Counted from the first letter of the stretch, positions 1 through 14,700 are shown. The stretch is DNA of 64,000 bases from Lepidurus packardi (GCA_023053545.1 JAKZAN010000004.1:3100001-3164000); one strand, 5' to 3'. Made by a program: numbers and translations. Notes: generated by a model not told the origin, from the letters alone.

Positions 1-754
1 TGGGAAATATAAATTGACCAAAGTCTTCGCCCGATTTATAAAAAAAAAAATTCCAAAAAATGATAAATAAATAAAATCGACCAAATCCTTTTTTCTTTTT
101 TTAATCCCCGAAGTTATATTCCTAGGTTCTCAATTCTCTTCAACCTAAGCCAATAAGATGTTTACCAGGAAATGGAGCTCGTAACTTCCCAACGTTCAAA
201 CTTTCGAGGAGTTTAAAAAGAAAAAAAATCCTAAAAGCAGTGTCCTTCCTATTTTCCCCTATGCAAAGCAAGGAAATTGCCACTTACTGGTGGCGACAAC
301 CCTTCCAACCCCCAAACTCCCCGTTTTCGGCGCGCCAATAAATAAACTTTGAAAGGCTTTTGCTTTAAAGTAAGAACGAGGGGCCACAAATCCATCTCAC
401 GCCAGCGATAAATTTTCTGTGGGGTGTGAAAACCATAGAAAATGTGGCCATAGAACTTTGCATTTAGGTATAGGCGAAAAAAGCCATAAAACGCTTGCAG
501 AGAACATCTCCCTCGAGACGTTCCCATCTCCATTTTTTTCTCCTTCTCCTTGTACGTTTAGATTATTCGCGAGAAATCAAATAATAAAGAACGGACATGT
601 CTTCCCCTTAATTGCCTAGTCGTTTTCGCCGCTCGAGCATCGAGACAGAAAGACATAGAAAAGCTTGTGGTGTGTGGTTCTAGCTATGCAAATAGTTCCA
701 TCAGGGGTATACTTGGGTCGTCTTCGCATTGAAAAGAGAGTTGTTACTACACAA

Positions 755-773
755 GCACACACACACACACACA
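755..773 (+). repeat. CA dinucleotide microsatellite
   Basis: About nine CA units are followed by CATACATAG. Confidence 0.85.
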
Positions 774-979
774 TACATAGAGCATACCAAAGTAGCCATA
801 AAAAAGCGGAAACTTTGAAAGAAGGGGGAGCTGATCCATAAAAAAGCCAAACCGAGATGTTAAAAAAGCAGACAAAAATTCACAAATTTAAATTATGCTA
901 AGTTTGGGAAGGAAAGATTGATGCGACATCATTTTTTTATATACTTATTGGTGTATTAGAACCATTTAATTTCTTTTAT

Positions 980-1420
980 TTTACTTAAGGGTCCCGTATA
1001 CCTTAGCTTATTGATAGGACAGAGTCACAGATGGCACTGATGTTTGTTATTGTTTTGCGAAAGCCTTGCGTAAGAAAGTAAGAAAAGAAATATATAGATA
1101 ATTGCTGGCAAAGTTTCTACGCTTGCTTTGTTTATGAAAAGTACAGTTTGTCACCATAGTTTGCTGTAGCAACAAAATGTATCAAATCAAGTCGTCAAAC
1201 TTTCGTAGCAAGATTTCTCGAAAACGGCTTGGCAGATTTGAAAGAAGACTGAAACAAAAGTTTTCTTTTATTAGCAGCTAGTGCACAAGTAAAGGATTTT
1301 TAGGTAACGTATTTCCCATAGTTGCAAACTTCATTTGCACATTGCTAATTTGTTACTTACTGGAAAAAATTTTGCATTAGTTGTGCACTACTTGTTAGCA
1401 AGCTTAAGATTACTGTCATA
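980..1420 (+). repeat. Dispersed repeat, copy 1 (about 440 bases)
   Basis: It begins ACTTAAGGGTCCCGTATACC and ends near GATTACTGTCATAG. It aligns along its whole length, with scattered mismatches and small gaps, to the reverse complement of 26818-27262. Well-kept blocks include GAGTCACAGATGGCA, GCGTAAGAAAGTAA, GCAAAGTTTCTACGCTTG, AGTACAGTTTGTCACCA and TTTTTAGGTAACGTATTTC. Confidence 0.88.
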
Positions 1421-1545
1421 GTGTGTTTTTTTTAATTAAACACACTGGTTTTCTCAAAAATTCGTTCCGAATTTCCCCATGCTAACCGCCTGAGCTAAGG
1501 GAGAAAGTCTACAATGTGCAAAATGGCTAGTGCAATTTTTTTTAC

Positions 1546-1872
1546 CTGCATCGTCCTCGTAAATGATGGCTACTTTGGTCCAATTGAGAAAACGCATGAG
1601 ATCTTTGAAGGCGCGGTTCATTTCCATTTGACTTGGATGCAAATTGATGGAGAATTCCCGGCCACCGCTACTGTAGGAAGGAGAAGAGGAGCGAGAGTTG
1701 GCGTAGTGCTTGGAAGAGGCGTAATGACCGCCGGTATCAGCCGTCCCGACGTCCAAACGGGCTTCCAAGTGAGGGATATCCAACGCGTCGCAGATGGACT
1801 GGATATGAGGGCCCAGAACGGGGTCTGCGGGGCCGAAAATGGCTTGCACCCCATAACTGATTTGCCGACATG
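1546..1872 (-). CDS. Minus-strand kainate receptor, amino-terminal-domain exon with serine-rich insert
   Basis: The exon is 327 bases against 255 in the plus-strand paralogue, a clean in-frame excess of 24 codons. It reads ACRQISYGVQAIFGPADP, then CDALDIPHLEARLDV. A low-complexity Ser/Gly/Tyr/His stretch follows (roughly TADTGGHYASS to SPSYSSGGRE), and the match resumes at FSINLHPSQ and ends at AIIYEDDAG. The donor is GTAAAA and the acceptor AAATAG. The next exon of the gene lies outside the window. Confidence 0.92.
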
Positions 1873-4800
1873 CTATTTCAGAAAATGGAAGAAAAATTGA
1901 GCTCATACCACAAATAACTTCAGTTACTTTTATTTCTTATTTTAGTTTCTACTCATATAATAACTAAATATATTATACACATAATAGGTGGAACAAAACG
2001 TTCTGCCGAGCTTATCTTTTTAAGTAATTCTGCCGTATGTCTTCACTGCTTTCACTATTCTTCAAGTTTCGCAATATCGGGAAACTTCAATGTGTCATTA
2101 CTATAGGTATTTCTACAAGATTTCTTCAGAAGTTTTTAGGAAGCTTCTTCTGCTATCCGGCAAGGCTTTATCAATGAACGCCTATAACATGTATTCCCAT
2201 TTCTGCAGGAATTCAAGGTTTGTATAGCATCTTCGTAACCTATTGCATAACTCTGACTGGGACTACAAAGCTCAGTATTGACTTTGAACTTTGAAGACTA
2301 TCCCCCACTTTTGATTCCCAAATATCTTCTAAAACTATCTGCGGAACTTGCTTAACTGCAATTAACTGTTACCAACCCCTCCTCATTTTTTCAACGATTG
2401 GTCGAGCACTTTCTTAATTTAAATCAGAATTATTTTTGCATATAACCAACTGCAATATTTCTGCACTTTTTCAAAGATTCGTCGAGAACTTCGTTAATTT
2501 AAATTAGAATTATACATTCAATAATGAAAAAAAATATAACCCACGCGGGCCTGAAGGACTATTTTAAGCCTCCGAACAATGAGGAATCAACACCTTTTCC
2601 AATAAAGTAAAAACAAAAAACGAAAAAGTGGGCAAGAAATGCTCCGCTGCAACAAGCAATAGAAGGAATGGATGTTACCCCATTATTCGAGAAACAATTC
2701 CATCTATCAGCGTAATTTGTGTGCGGGACCGTGATATGCGCTGTTCTATCGTTCTATCCCCCTCTACGAACCTTATCTATATTGGTGGGAAGATCGATGT
2801 ATTTGCTTCTTTTGTTTTTCACCGTTTCACAAAAAACGAAAAGAATGAAACAAAACCATTTGGCGTATATAACCAACCCCTCCTAGAACGTCTTTAACTC
2901 TCTTTTCTGAAAACCAGGAGGAAAAAAAGATATAATCGTATGCTTGGGGCCGGGGTTTGGTAAGAAGAAAAGGCTATATATAGGTATACACAGTCTAAAC
3001 AATAGAAATAAGGCATTTTCCTCCAGGAAGAAAGAACGTGTTCGTGTGTTGATTAGTCTCTGATGTGATACGATGCATGCATAAAGACAACCTGGGAAAC
3101 GCGAGAGGATATATAGAACTCTTTGTAGAATCCGACTGAGTTTTCCTTTTGGCTCAAGCTTAATTTACGCGGGTATTATCGGTGAGAAACGGGTCACATG
3201 CCAACAATCAAGCGCTGTAGTTCATGATCTTCCCAGTTCATCTTAGCCACGCCAGACTTGCTTCGCCATTAACGCGCAATAGAAACGTTTCTTTACAGCT
3301 ATTCCAGTTCCCTTCCCCCCTTTTTTTACAAAGCCGAAGCCAAACGACCTCTGATTCAGTGTGGGATTTCTAATCCCCCCTTAGACAACGAGAGGAATGA
3401 TCTTTACGCAATTGATCACCCAAGAAAGCTTAATAGCAATATTATAGTTTCATGGGATGTGAGTACAGGAAATGATAGAGGGCACAACTAACATCATCAT
3501 TCATGCATGAGTGTTCATCCTTGTCAATAATACCTGAAAGATGTTACAACATGGAGACAGAGATTTCTTGGAAATATGGTGTAGGATCCCAGATCTCGGA
3601 TTTAATTCCGTTGTCAAGTGTTTAAACTTTCACAAATCTAGAAAACCTTTGTCTGGTGACTACTTCAGAACTTTTTTTTTCTTCAAGAAAAACGTATCAG
3701 TCTAAGGAATTAATATGCATGGCGAATAGTTTCCCACGATAGAAATGATTCAAGGATGTTGGAGTATTTTAGTTATTGCGAATCCTTTAATTCTTCAGAA
3801 GGTGAACTGTTTAAGTGGGTGAAGTGAACCTAAGGTTATATCCAAGGTGAATACTACTGACAATTAATATTTAAGTGTAGAAGTGCTATAATGTCAAGAA
3901 ATAAGACCGAATCGTGTCAATAATTGTAGTATTTTTTTGAAACATTTAATTTCTGGATATTTCTGAGAACTTTACAAAAGATAGAGAAGCACTAGACACA
4001 TACAAGACATAAAGAAATATTCTATCAAGTTTCCCAAAACAGAAGAGCAATAATTTCATTTAAAAATAAAGAAAAGTAATCTTAGTTAGCATGGTACGAA
4101 GAATCTACGAATACTAGCTCGTATTCCTTACATTCAAAAGAAAAACGTTAAAATACGATTCTTGTTCGTTTCTACACCAAACTAGCGTAATGTTTACGGT
4201 TATTGTTAGTAATTTACGTAGTTTTGCATGCACAAAGACTTCCCAGACGTGCAATTCATTACAGATCCATTTCCTTCAAAAAGTCGTCCTTAAATGCTTG
4301 AATTTAGAGTTATTTCTTTTGTTTCCAAATCAGGCTAAAGCTGTTACAGCTCAACAATGAATATTTAACAGGCCCTAAACACCCTTCTTCGAATCTGTGC
4401 TACCAACAAAGAAAGACCCTCCCTCCCCTCTCAAGCTCGGAACGTCCAACAATGAAATCTCGAGAAAACAGAACAAAGCCCGGAAAGAAATATACGGAAA
4501 AGATAACTACAAAATAAGCTAAAAACTAGAGGGCCAGATCTTCGTCACTTTAATCTCACAATGAAACATTTAACTTCTAAAAAAAATAGAAAAAATTATC
4601 CCCTTGTATGACTCATTCAAACTTGGAACACCTCCAAATTGCCCAATGTTGCTGATCGCCGGTTTTTCCTGCTGCAGGAGAATTGCTCGCTTATTAAGAA
4701 AGCACGTTCTAAAAATACAATAAAAATACAAACGTTTAAATGCAAAAGCTTCCGTATAGCTTTTTGCTTTCAATGGGAAGATACAGCTTGACGAAGGGGA

Positions 4801-5676
4801 AACAATCTTTGTTACGAGAAGTAGAAGATTTTCACACAAACTTTTAGACAGTAATATAGGTAATACCTTACTGAGTACCAGATATTTTTCACTTTCTACA
4901 TTTTCGCCTTAGATAATTCGAAAAAGCAAATTCGTACCATCTTTGCGAGAGAAAATGCAAAATGGCAAATCTGAGAATTCTCAATTCGCGGAGAGTTAAT
5001 TTCTTAAATTTTTCGCAAGAATCTCTAAGCCAAATTGGGTTATATAACTACTGTACATCCCCTATGTGATTGGTATACATTGGGTACACGCAGTGTCATG
5101 CGCGTTCATATACACCCATGGTAAAACATGTCCCACCAGCTTGCGATGGTTAGGAATAATCAAGCTACATGCTTTTACGGGATCCCTAACAAATAACAAC
5201 AAAAAAACTTGAGCTTAAACTAACAGGTTCTGGTCTAATTCCCCCCCCCCCCCCCAACGAAACCCCAAAGAATTGTTTATTATTCTAAAATTGGCAAAAA
5301 AAATCACCCACGCACAAGAGAACGTGAGAGGAATTTGTGATCAGTTTCAACAGATCAAGTTGTATTAGTTTCTCCTTTTTGTTCTTAAAAAAACAAAAAA
5401 AAAAAAAAGAAACGGCAACATCCCAATCGAGTTAAGGAAGATTAAAGAAGGGGAAAATTCCGGAATTTCTTGGGGAGAAATCAAAGCCAGAAAACCAAGT
5501 TAGCCAAGTTCACAATAGGCTTTTACAGAAGGTCGAATGCCAGTCAAACCCCGGAAAAGTTTCGTAGCACGGCTCATCGAACACGTCCGTAGCCTTATTT
5601 CTCACTGGGGACTCCAATCACAGTGCTACGTAATCCATTCCATCAGCCCTTTTTTCTCAGTTTCTCTAGCCTGAAC

Positions 5677-5708
<32 letters not shown>

Positions 5709-8700
5709 GCCGACCATATGAATTTCGCTTCTGGCACCACGCATATTTCTTTTCTCCTCTTGGAATCCGTAAAATCCCTTACGTTAAAATAATATGAATT
5801 AAAAGCCATTATGCTTTTCAGAAAGCAGCCGGTTAAAAAAGGAATTTGGGTATTTTTATTTCCCAAGAAAAACAAGAAACGCAAGAATGTTGAAAACGCT
5901 GAAAACTTCCAAAAATTACTGCATTGTTCCAGCTCAACTTCACAGCTTACTTTATGCTAGAAATAAAACGCAAGCGAGAGAAAAGAAAAGAAAGAAATTC
6001 CTTGCCAGGGTATAATATCCCAATTTAACCCGTTCGACCTCTTTTGCCTGTATTTTGCTTTTTTTGCTTTCTTGAAGTCTTATTTTCGCTGAACTTTCTT
6101 TTCACGGTGGGTGCAGAGCAGTAAAGAAGAGACACTTCTCGCGGTGGTGCAAAAGTGATGCTTCAATGGAAAAGAGGAAGTGGAAAAGGAGCAGTTTTTC
6201 TCTTTTTTCTTTGGGGGGTGGGAAGAAAAATTCAGCACCAGACATTTGAGAAGATTCTCAAGACAAGAAGAAGCCGAAGAAACCGTTAAATGATCCGTGG
6301 GACATTCTGACTTTGGAGCAGTGGACTTGAAAGTTGAAACACTGAATTGAAAAAGCTCAAAAAACGTTAAGGCGACTGCAATTTTCGGTTCGCCGATCAG
6401 GATCGGATTGCTGCATTTCTTTCGAATTCATTAGGCACCCCCCCCCCCCCCACAAAAAAATAGGATTTGTAAGGAGATCGTTTTTCCACTCCTGCAATAC
6501 TCCCCCTTCTCCCTTGGGGGGTAAGAAAAATAATATGTGAAATAATTCTTTTTTTACCCCACAACGTATATGTAACTAATGCCACAGATCCAACGTCAAT
6601 TAATGAACTATTTTTTCCTTTTCCCTTAAAAAAATGTCACATGAAACTGTGACCATAAAACATCCTTTCCTTTCAGTCTCCTCTACATGTCACCTTCTCA
6701 TTAATTTTGCTTAATTACTTTGTAATTTGGCAACTAACGGGGCAATTCTGCATTTTCGCCTAATTATTTGATATTAAGAAAAGTAGGAAAGATAATTAGT
6801 ATCGTTGACAAATCTAAACCCATAAATCCAAGTAAAATTACAGATGTTGACGGTAGGATGAAACGAAAAATTTAAAAATGTTCATTTTTTGGGCGTGCCA
6901 AAGTCTATGTAATGTTACGAAAATATGAAATATGGAAATAACGAGCAATTTAGGGAAAGGGACCGAAATTTACTGTCGTGGTTCTATGTTTTCAAACTGT
7001 TATTTGTCCATTATTGGTTGCCAGCGTAACAATTCTGCGGTAATACAAGTAAGGTGATGACGTCAATCTGTCTTCAGATTCCGGGAACTCAAATAGACTC
7101 TAATGAGCCCTGTAATCAGACCAAGGTAAACAAAGGTCCACCGATCAATTGAAACGTTTCTTGTTCAAGTATGATTAGGTTTCCGTAGAGTTTACCGCTA
7201 TGTCGTCTTTAGAAGGCTTTTTCCCAAGTAAGTTTTACGTCATGAAAGCAAAAATGTGCGAATTAAAGGAAAATTAGTTTAATTTTCTAAACTAATGAAA
7301 AGCTTTTTGATTAAAACCATAGATAGGAAGTATTAGATCTATCGCGTGTACTTTTCACGAAAATAATACTGTCTAATTAGTAGATAAAAAATATTTAACA
7401 GCAATTTTTATTAAAACAAAAAAATAATAGAAAAAGTTAATAGAACATCAAAAAGAAATGCGTAGAAAATTCTTAATGAAGTTAATTGGGTTACTAAAAC
7501 AGAAAAAAACGTACTTGAGAACGTTACAGAAACAACGTAAAGGAACTAATTACCACGAAACTTTGTTTAAGTATAAAATGAAGTAAATTTCTCAAAGTTC
7601 GAGCTTTCTAAAAAAAAAATAGCAGAATATTATTTTCCCATTCAAGTTCGGAGGTTTGGGTTTTCAAACTGAAATAAGATAAAACAAGCTAGAAGACTTT
7701 CAAAGAAAAATATTAACCTTTGAAGATTAAAAAAGCTCCCTTCACAACTTATGGCTTTCTGCTTAACTATAGCACGGCGAAGCGAAAAACAATCTCACAT
7801 GTAAAGTGGAAGATAGTTTAAAAAAAAAAACTTTCTTGACACTGTAGTCAAACTCGTCCAAACTAAAAGTTAGGGATGTTTCTCGCAAGGTCATGCGGTA
7901 ACTTGTAGCTTTAGTTCGGCTTGTCTTACTAATGGCGCAACGACGCGATAATGAATAATGAAATGGAGCCGAACGAACGTTCCTCCTTATAAATCAATAC
8001 CGGGCAGACAATTGTATGGGCGAAAAGACTCGATTGTCAGAGTGCAACGATTTTCTAATCTTTAAATTCTTTGACTCCCAGAATCTTTTAATTCCTTGGT
8101 TCCATGAATATTCAAATCACTTCGAGCTTCCCGATCATTGAGTCTTTGAGAATGTTATTCTTAGATCTTTGACTTTCCGAATCTTGGATACCTGAACTCA
8201 CTGATACCCAAACCCTTGAATTCTTTGATTCTTTTGTATCTACAACCTTTGAACTATTGGAGGCTCGAACATGAAACCTCTGATTCTACAATATTTTAAA
8301 TTATTTAATCCTTTCCCAAATCCTTGAACTCTTCAATTCCCAATTCTGGATTCTTGTTCGTATCTTGAACATTTGAACTATTCAGTCTCGAATCTACTGA
8401 CCCTTTGATTCTAGTGCTGACCCTTCTAGTGCTGAATAAAAAAATCTTGAATAGAAAGTCCTTAAACCCTAAGAAATTCAAGAACTGTTGATTCTCGAAT
8501 CTTTGAATTCTTTGATCCATGAGCCTTTCTTCGTTTCAAGGATCAATTACTTGAACGTCAAAACGAGGAACATGGACCAGTTTACCCTTACACAGTCTTG
8601 TAAGTGAAAATCTGCTCTAATTCGCAACGAAATAAAAGGGAGAAAAATGAGGGAGAACATTAGAACGCTTCTCACGTCTTGTTTTCGCTCAGGAAGAGAA

Positions 8701-11700
8701 CGTCACACGTCATCTCGGTAAAGGTATCTTATGACAAAATATGCTGATCGACTGCTCATGCCTCGCCTATCAAATCTGCCTAATATCCTACCTCACCAAC
8801 AAGGCACTTGCCGGAAGATACTTCAGAAACTCCCAAGGAAATACTCAAAACCTTGCCAGAAGGTGATTTGGGAGGGTGCGGTTAAAGCTGACAGCCTATA
8901 TAACTGAAGAAAAAACTCTCATGGATTCGGCTATTACTGCCTCTCTTTTCTCTTTTAGATTCACCTCCAATGTTGCTAAGAAATAAGAAAAACGTTATTT
9001 ACGGCTGTCGACACCATTTAACGCCCCCTATAGTGCCACCAGAGAACCTCAAACGGCATTGAAAAAAATCTCCTGCTAACACTAACCCCAACGCAAAGAG
9101 CTTTCAAGAAGACTATCCCAGCGCTTAAAAGGGAGAGACAGAACCAACGGCGGCCGCGGAAGTTATAGAGAGCGAACAAAGTACAGTTATAAAACCCGCT
9201 TACGCGGGGAAGTTTGAGCCTAAAACGTTATCAAGTTGCTCGGCTTGGTTTCAAAACCAAAATAATCCTTCCTCTATAATCCTCCCTTCCTCTGTGCCAG
9301 GCACAATCTGCAGTCCGACCACCCATAACTTCTGGTAAGTCCAGGTAGAATCACTATTAATCCAGGTAGAATCACTGTTTAAAAAAATTCTCCAAAAGCA
9401 AAACAAAGGTAAGTTCTTACGAATTACTAATTTGTTTATTCTGCCGGGCAATAGCAATTTTTACTGTTATTACTGCAGAGCTTAAAGTTGATTGGGAAAG
9501 CTGAGCCAACTTGATGACAGTTTTTCTTGAGGGGAGAGGGGCAAATATTCTTGTAGAAATAGAAGTAGGTTATTGCTTATCGACTGCCAGATCGCTGTCT
9601 AGTGTCTTGAATTCTTACTATTGGGATATCTTTCCCTCTGAATGGAAGATATTAATAAGAGCGAGTGTGCAGACAAGCAAAAAAACATAAAAAAATAATA
9701 AAAAAGATCATATTGGGTTGCCATTATTATTAGGCTCGTCTTCTATTTTTTGGGTGCTACAGACTTTTAAAGATGATAACTGTACCTTTCTTGGAGGTCC
9801 GAAAACTGTCATCTTTGGGAACATATTGGATGTCATAAACCAAAGAGGTATTGGGCAAGACACTTCGATCTTTGTTGAGGCGGTAAACGGCGTATTTGAA
9901 TGCCAACTCCACACTCGTGTCCTTTTGTTCCTCTGTGAATAGCGCACCTACGATAAAAAAGTAAAAGAACAGAAATAAAAAAAGGATTAGATTAATAAAA
10001 AATTGAGACAGATATTCGTGGAACTAATTCCTTTTCGTGAGCTAACACTTGGATAAAGCTTTGGATACAACAGCTGGATACTAATAATTTATTGCTGCAG
10101 TTTTTTAGAATGCTTATTAAAAGAATACAGAGCATAATGCAGTTTTTGCTTTTCGCTTTCTTTTTTTAAATTGCGCATTACTGCAGAAATTTTGGATTAT
10201 TTCTGCAAGGGGTAATGTTATTTTTGCAGTGATAAGGTTGTTGGAATATGCTCCGTATAAAGATGAAGCTATTACACATTATTGCAGATTTTTTTCGTTA
10301 TTTCGGAGCAAAATAGAAACTATTTCTGAAGGTTCTGGGTATTCTTACAAAGCTGGTACATTGCTGGGAAGCAAGTTGTATTTCTGCAGGATCCTAAAAG
10401 GAGGAAAGATCTCAAGAAATTTTGCAGGAGTTCAGGTCCTTATAAAGACATTTTCTGCTTGAATTTCGAAGTTGTTTTAGCTATATGTATCTCTGCAGTA
10501 TTCTGGAAATATTTCTGCACAACTATGGGTACTGTAGAGGGCCTGAAGTACTTTAGCATTTTAATACCTTTTATAAGAAAGTTTTGGGTATTATGAGTGG
10601 ACTGCAATACTTCTGCAGAACGTGTTTTATTTCCTTGTTTAACTACAAGATACTAGGTAGAGGAAGCACATAACTATCCAGAGTATTGTGTAGATTATGC
10701 TCTTTCACAGAATTGGGCAGTAACGCAGAAAGTTAAGATACTGCACAGTTTGCTAAAAAACATGAACCGATTTTATAAACTCTGTCTGAATGAAAAGACC
10801 GATTTTTATAGAATTAGCACAGGATTTTTAGCAGTCCTATCAAACTTCAAACTATTTCTATAGAGCACTTATTATTACTCCCGAATTTCTTAGAATTTCT
10901 GTGAACCTTACGAGCTGCTTCGAAGTTTTGAATGGAACATGATGTACTTCTTGGAACTAATAAGCCATTCTCCAAACTACAGCAGCGCACATTTACATCG
11001 ATATCTGCCCTAATTTGGGACATTACTGCAGAATTACCTACAATTTCTGCAGAGAGCTTAAGAACCACTACAAAACTTCCAAACTCTTTGGCAAAATTGC
11101 ACAGGCTTGACGAAACAAACTTAACTGCTATATCGCCCTTCTGCACGTACTTCAAATATTTCTGCTAAAACTTCGAGTATTACTGCCATCAAGCATAAAA
11201 CCGAACCCTTTCAGAATCCTGAAACCCAATTTGAACCCAATTTTATTCCCAATTTTAACGTAAGTTAACATTTTAAAATTAACTTTTCTATTGCCCTTGC
11301 AAGTAATTTTTGCAATACTTACAATCTTTCAGTCGAAACTTTCAACATTACTGCCACACCACCAAGCGTAATACTGAAACCTTTTAGAATCCAAAACTAT
11401 TACAAAATTTTAACGACAATCGCCGAAATATCATGAACAGGCAATACCTGAAAAAATATTACTACCTGACTGATAGCTTTCTAATACATCAGAAAGCTTC
11501 TTGCTGTATTCCTTTTCTTACAATTTTTGGCTTAAATGTAGAGATATCCACAGACAAAAAGCGGATTTCTTGTGCTCCCCTTTTTTATTTCTTATTTTTT
11601 TACGACAGCAGCTTTGCTTCCTCTTTTCCATATTACATACATAAATGTGATATGTTCAGCCAAGCTATGCGCGATACAAATCCTCAACAAATCCTCCCAC

Positions 11701-14700
11701 TGAACTTGTTTTACATTACAACAACGTTTACACATTTCTGTATCCGAACCACAAGGCAAAGTCGATCTTAAAAGATATATAATGCCCCAAAAGACCTTCG
11801 TCAGCATGAATGCGCTTTTGCATATACATGCCGTTCTGAATCTTTTTGAAAGCCTTGTCTGATACAGATATAAACTATTAAGGCAAAGAGTTTTTTACCC
11901 CTTAAATACATATTCCCTTATAAGGGTAAAAGACCAACATTACTTCGCCTGAAAGAACTCGATGTTCAAGACCTTCGCTAGTCCATTTCTTCAACTAAGA
12001 AAAAAAGCTGTGGTGCCTCAGCAGTTCGGATGAGTGTGAAGACATGAGTGTATCGACTTTAACGACACTCCACCCCCTACAACCCCTTCCCACCCTAACA
12101 CTATTTTCTCTATTTTTGTTTGGTTAAAATGAGCTTTTTGGGGGGAAGGGGGGTTATTTTCCATCCCCAAGGGATTAGAACATATTCTTTCATGTAGGCC
12201 AGCTACTGGGTTCCCCCTTCCCTAAGACAAAATACTTTTTTTGGAAAGTAATACTGGCCAAGACCGAAGTCATAGCAATGCTGCTCATGGCTCTACTATG
12301 GGTCATCCTTGGCTTTTTTCGGACCAGTTCTTTATATTAGAACGTTAGCCAAAAAGCATGGGAGATCTCGTTCCCGTCTGTTGAGTCTCCTAAATAGGCT
12401 CAGCGCGTGACGTATCGACTTGAGCCAATTACTGGCCAACTATTCGACGCCCCGAAACCCGCTCTCTTTTTTTCTCGATCTTAATATCTCTCGCCGGTGG
12501 AAGGTAAACATTTTCGGATTCTATAGACCTTCAAGTTTTGCCTTCCGCGATTCTTACAGAGAGCAACACAGAAATTAGAAATAGATGCTAGACAGAGAAA
12601 TTAGAAATATAAATACAAAACGAGGAAAACTAAGAGGACAATAAATTAGAAAAGACAGCGTTCCAAATTTTTTAAAAATAGGAAAACGGAGGGAAAATTC
12701 ACGGAAGATAAATAAGTAAAGCACGGGAAAATTTTCATAAATGTTACTGCGAAGAAACTGCTTTAAATTTGTATTATGGATCAACGAAAGAACTTCTACC
12801 TGTACGTAAAAATTCATCCGAGGTTGTTGAGGAAAAGTAATGTAGACTCTAGATTCTGGATGGGCAGATCGATTTGCAGAAATATCGCGGTGAAGCTTGC
12901 ACTTCCTTAATGGGTAGTACCAATCATTCTTGGCAAAAGATGAAGAAGTAATTGCTTACTGGACTTAAGGTCTTAATAACGTAAAAGGTAGCTGACAACG
13001 AAGGCGTTAGACATAGACAGAATATTTCTGCGACATTGTTATTCGAATGCCGTGAAAGCAATTTGGTTGTAATCTCCAAGTTTGAAACGAAAATGTTCTA
13101 TACATCAAACTTAACTCACTTGAAGCTATTACTTATACAATATATTGGCAGACATATTACTACAAATTACAGCAAAGGTATATTACTACGACTTTTTAAC
13201 CTACTAAAGATTCCGACGATAATTCCAAGGATAGAAAGAAAAGTTCAGGTTCGAGATATTGTGAAGCATCATTCACAATATACAGAAATATTACTGAAGA
13301 AATTACAGAAATCCTGCAAAATGTGAAAATGTGTACAAAAAGAAAACTGTGCCGGAATACAACCGAAAGGGGAACTTTTGCTTCACAAACCTAGCAGCTC
13401 AAAACAACTCTGAAAAAAAAGTTCCAATCTTCAGAAATATGAAGTTAATTTATAAACTAAGCACAAACTGAAACTTCAACTCCCAAAAAAATATTCGTTC
13501 CAACTTCTTCAAACTTCAAAAGCGTAGTAAACGGCCATTAAACACGTCTCATCTATCAAAAAAGCTGGCAGAAATATTTTCTTAAAGACAAAAGCATCTC
13601 TTCACAGTACTATGCTACTCATGATTTCTTAACCTACCCCAGACAAAAAAGAAGAAGAAAGAAACACACGAAAACATACGAATAAGTGCCCCGTTGGATC
13701 AATGCCCGAGATAAATACAGTAGCTAAACAAAAGTATTTTGGCAAAAGCTTAACTTCGGGGTTTGACGAAGGCTACGTATCCTTGGCTGTATTCCCCATA
13801 TATAACCCCCCGTCACGCCAGATCAAATATAGACAGAGACAAAAAAAAAGAAGAATAGCTCATATTCATATCTACTCCACGTACACACAGAGCCTAGAGG
13901 ACGGACATAAAACAATTAATTGGTGTCGTTTCCGCGACAAGTTCTTTTGTCCTTTGACCCTCGGAGCGAAAAGTCATCAACTTCTCTCAGCCATGACTTC
14001 CTTACACTTTTTCTTCGATTTTTTAAGGAGTATTGGGATACGCACCGTACACAGAAGAAGGTACCAAAAATACTTAAGTTTATAAAAACAATTCCAATTC
14101 AATTCTCGTTTGATTGTAAAAATTCTAAAACTAAGCAATTATTTCCAATTAGGATTCTCGTATGTAGCTTAGTTTCGTATGCCACGATAGCACGGGGAAC
14201 GCAATATAGCAATGGAAGCATTCTTACTTAAAAAATACAAAAAGCTGCAGATTTTTTTTGGCAAAACTTGTTAACAGTAATGTATCTAGTATCAATGAGG
14301 AAGGATAGGGACAGTTTTACTTTTTTGTTTTTGACTTGAGTAATTTGCACAATGCAAATTAATTTTTTACCTATGCGAAAAAGAAAACCACGAGAATTTG
14401 GAAAGGCTCACGCTCCAGATATTATGTTAATGTGTTTTTAAAACCAAATTGTATTGAGTAGATGTTATCACAAAGAGTAATTATGTGATCACAAATTGTA
14501 TTTAAGTTGAGTAGATGTTACGTTATTAAAAAACTATCGGGTTTGCCGTTTTATGCGCAAAAGCCATGCGCGTTCATAAACACCCGTGCAAAGCATTGCG
14601 CGCCATCTAGTGGTAGCTCGTGTCATGAGCTCAGTTTTCCGCGAGCTCCACTAGAATATATTTGCGTGCTACTAACTAAATATTAATAAAATATTCTAAC

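Larger units (their letters stand above)
1..1545. other. Left edge, non-coding (intron of the minus-strand receptor)
   Basis: It contains a CA microsatellite at 755-773 and one copy of a dispersed repeat (about 980-1420). No exon of the receptor was recognised here. Confidence 0.6.
1873..9785 (-). other. Second intron of the minus-strand kainate receptor
   Basis: This 7.9 kb is AT-rich and non-coding. It includes a C15 tract at 5241-5255, an A-rich run near 5679-5705 and a degenerate TTTGAATC repeat at 8045-8560. A 21-base word (5097-5117) recurs at 14565-14585. No internal exon was recognised. Confidence 0.6.

Noticed and set aside
2524..2610. Short frame with GLKDYFKPP, resembling a PCNA-binding (PIP-box-like) peptide
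   Set aside because: At only 28 codons with no spliced continuation, the motif is too short to be meaningful.
10847..11155. Overlapping frames on both strands in the intron
   Set aside because: They lie in the TGCAGAAAT field and are a by-product of the repeat words.
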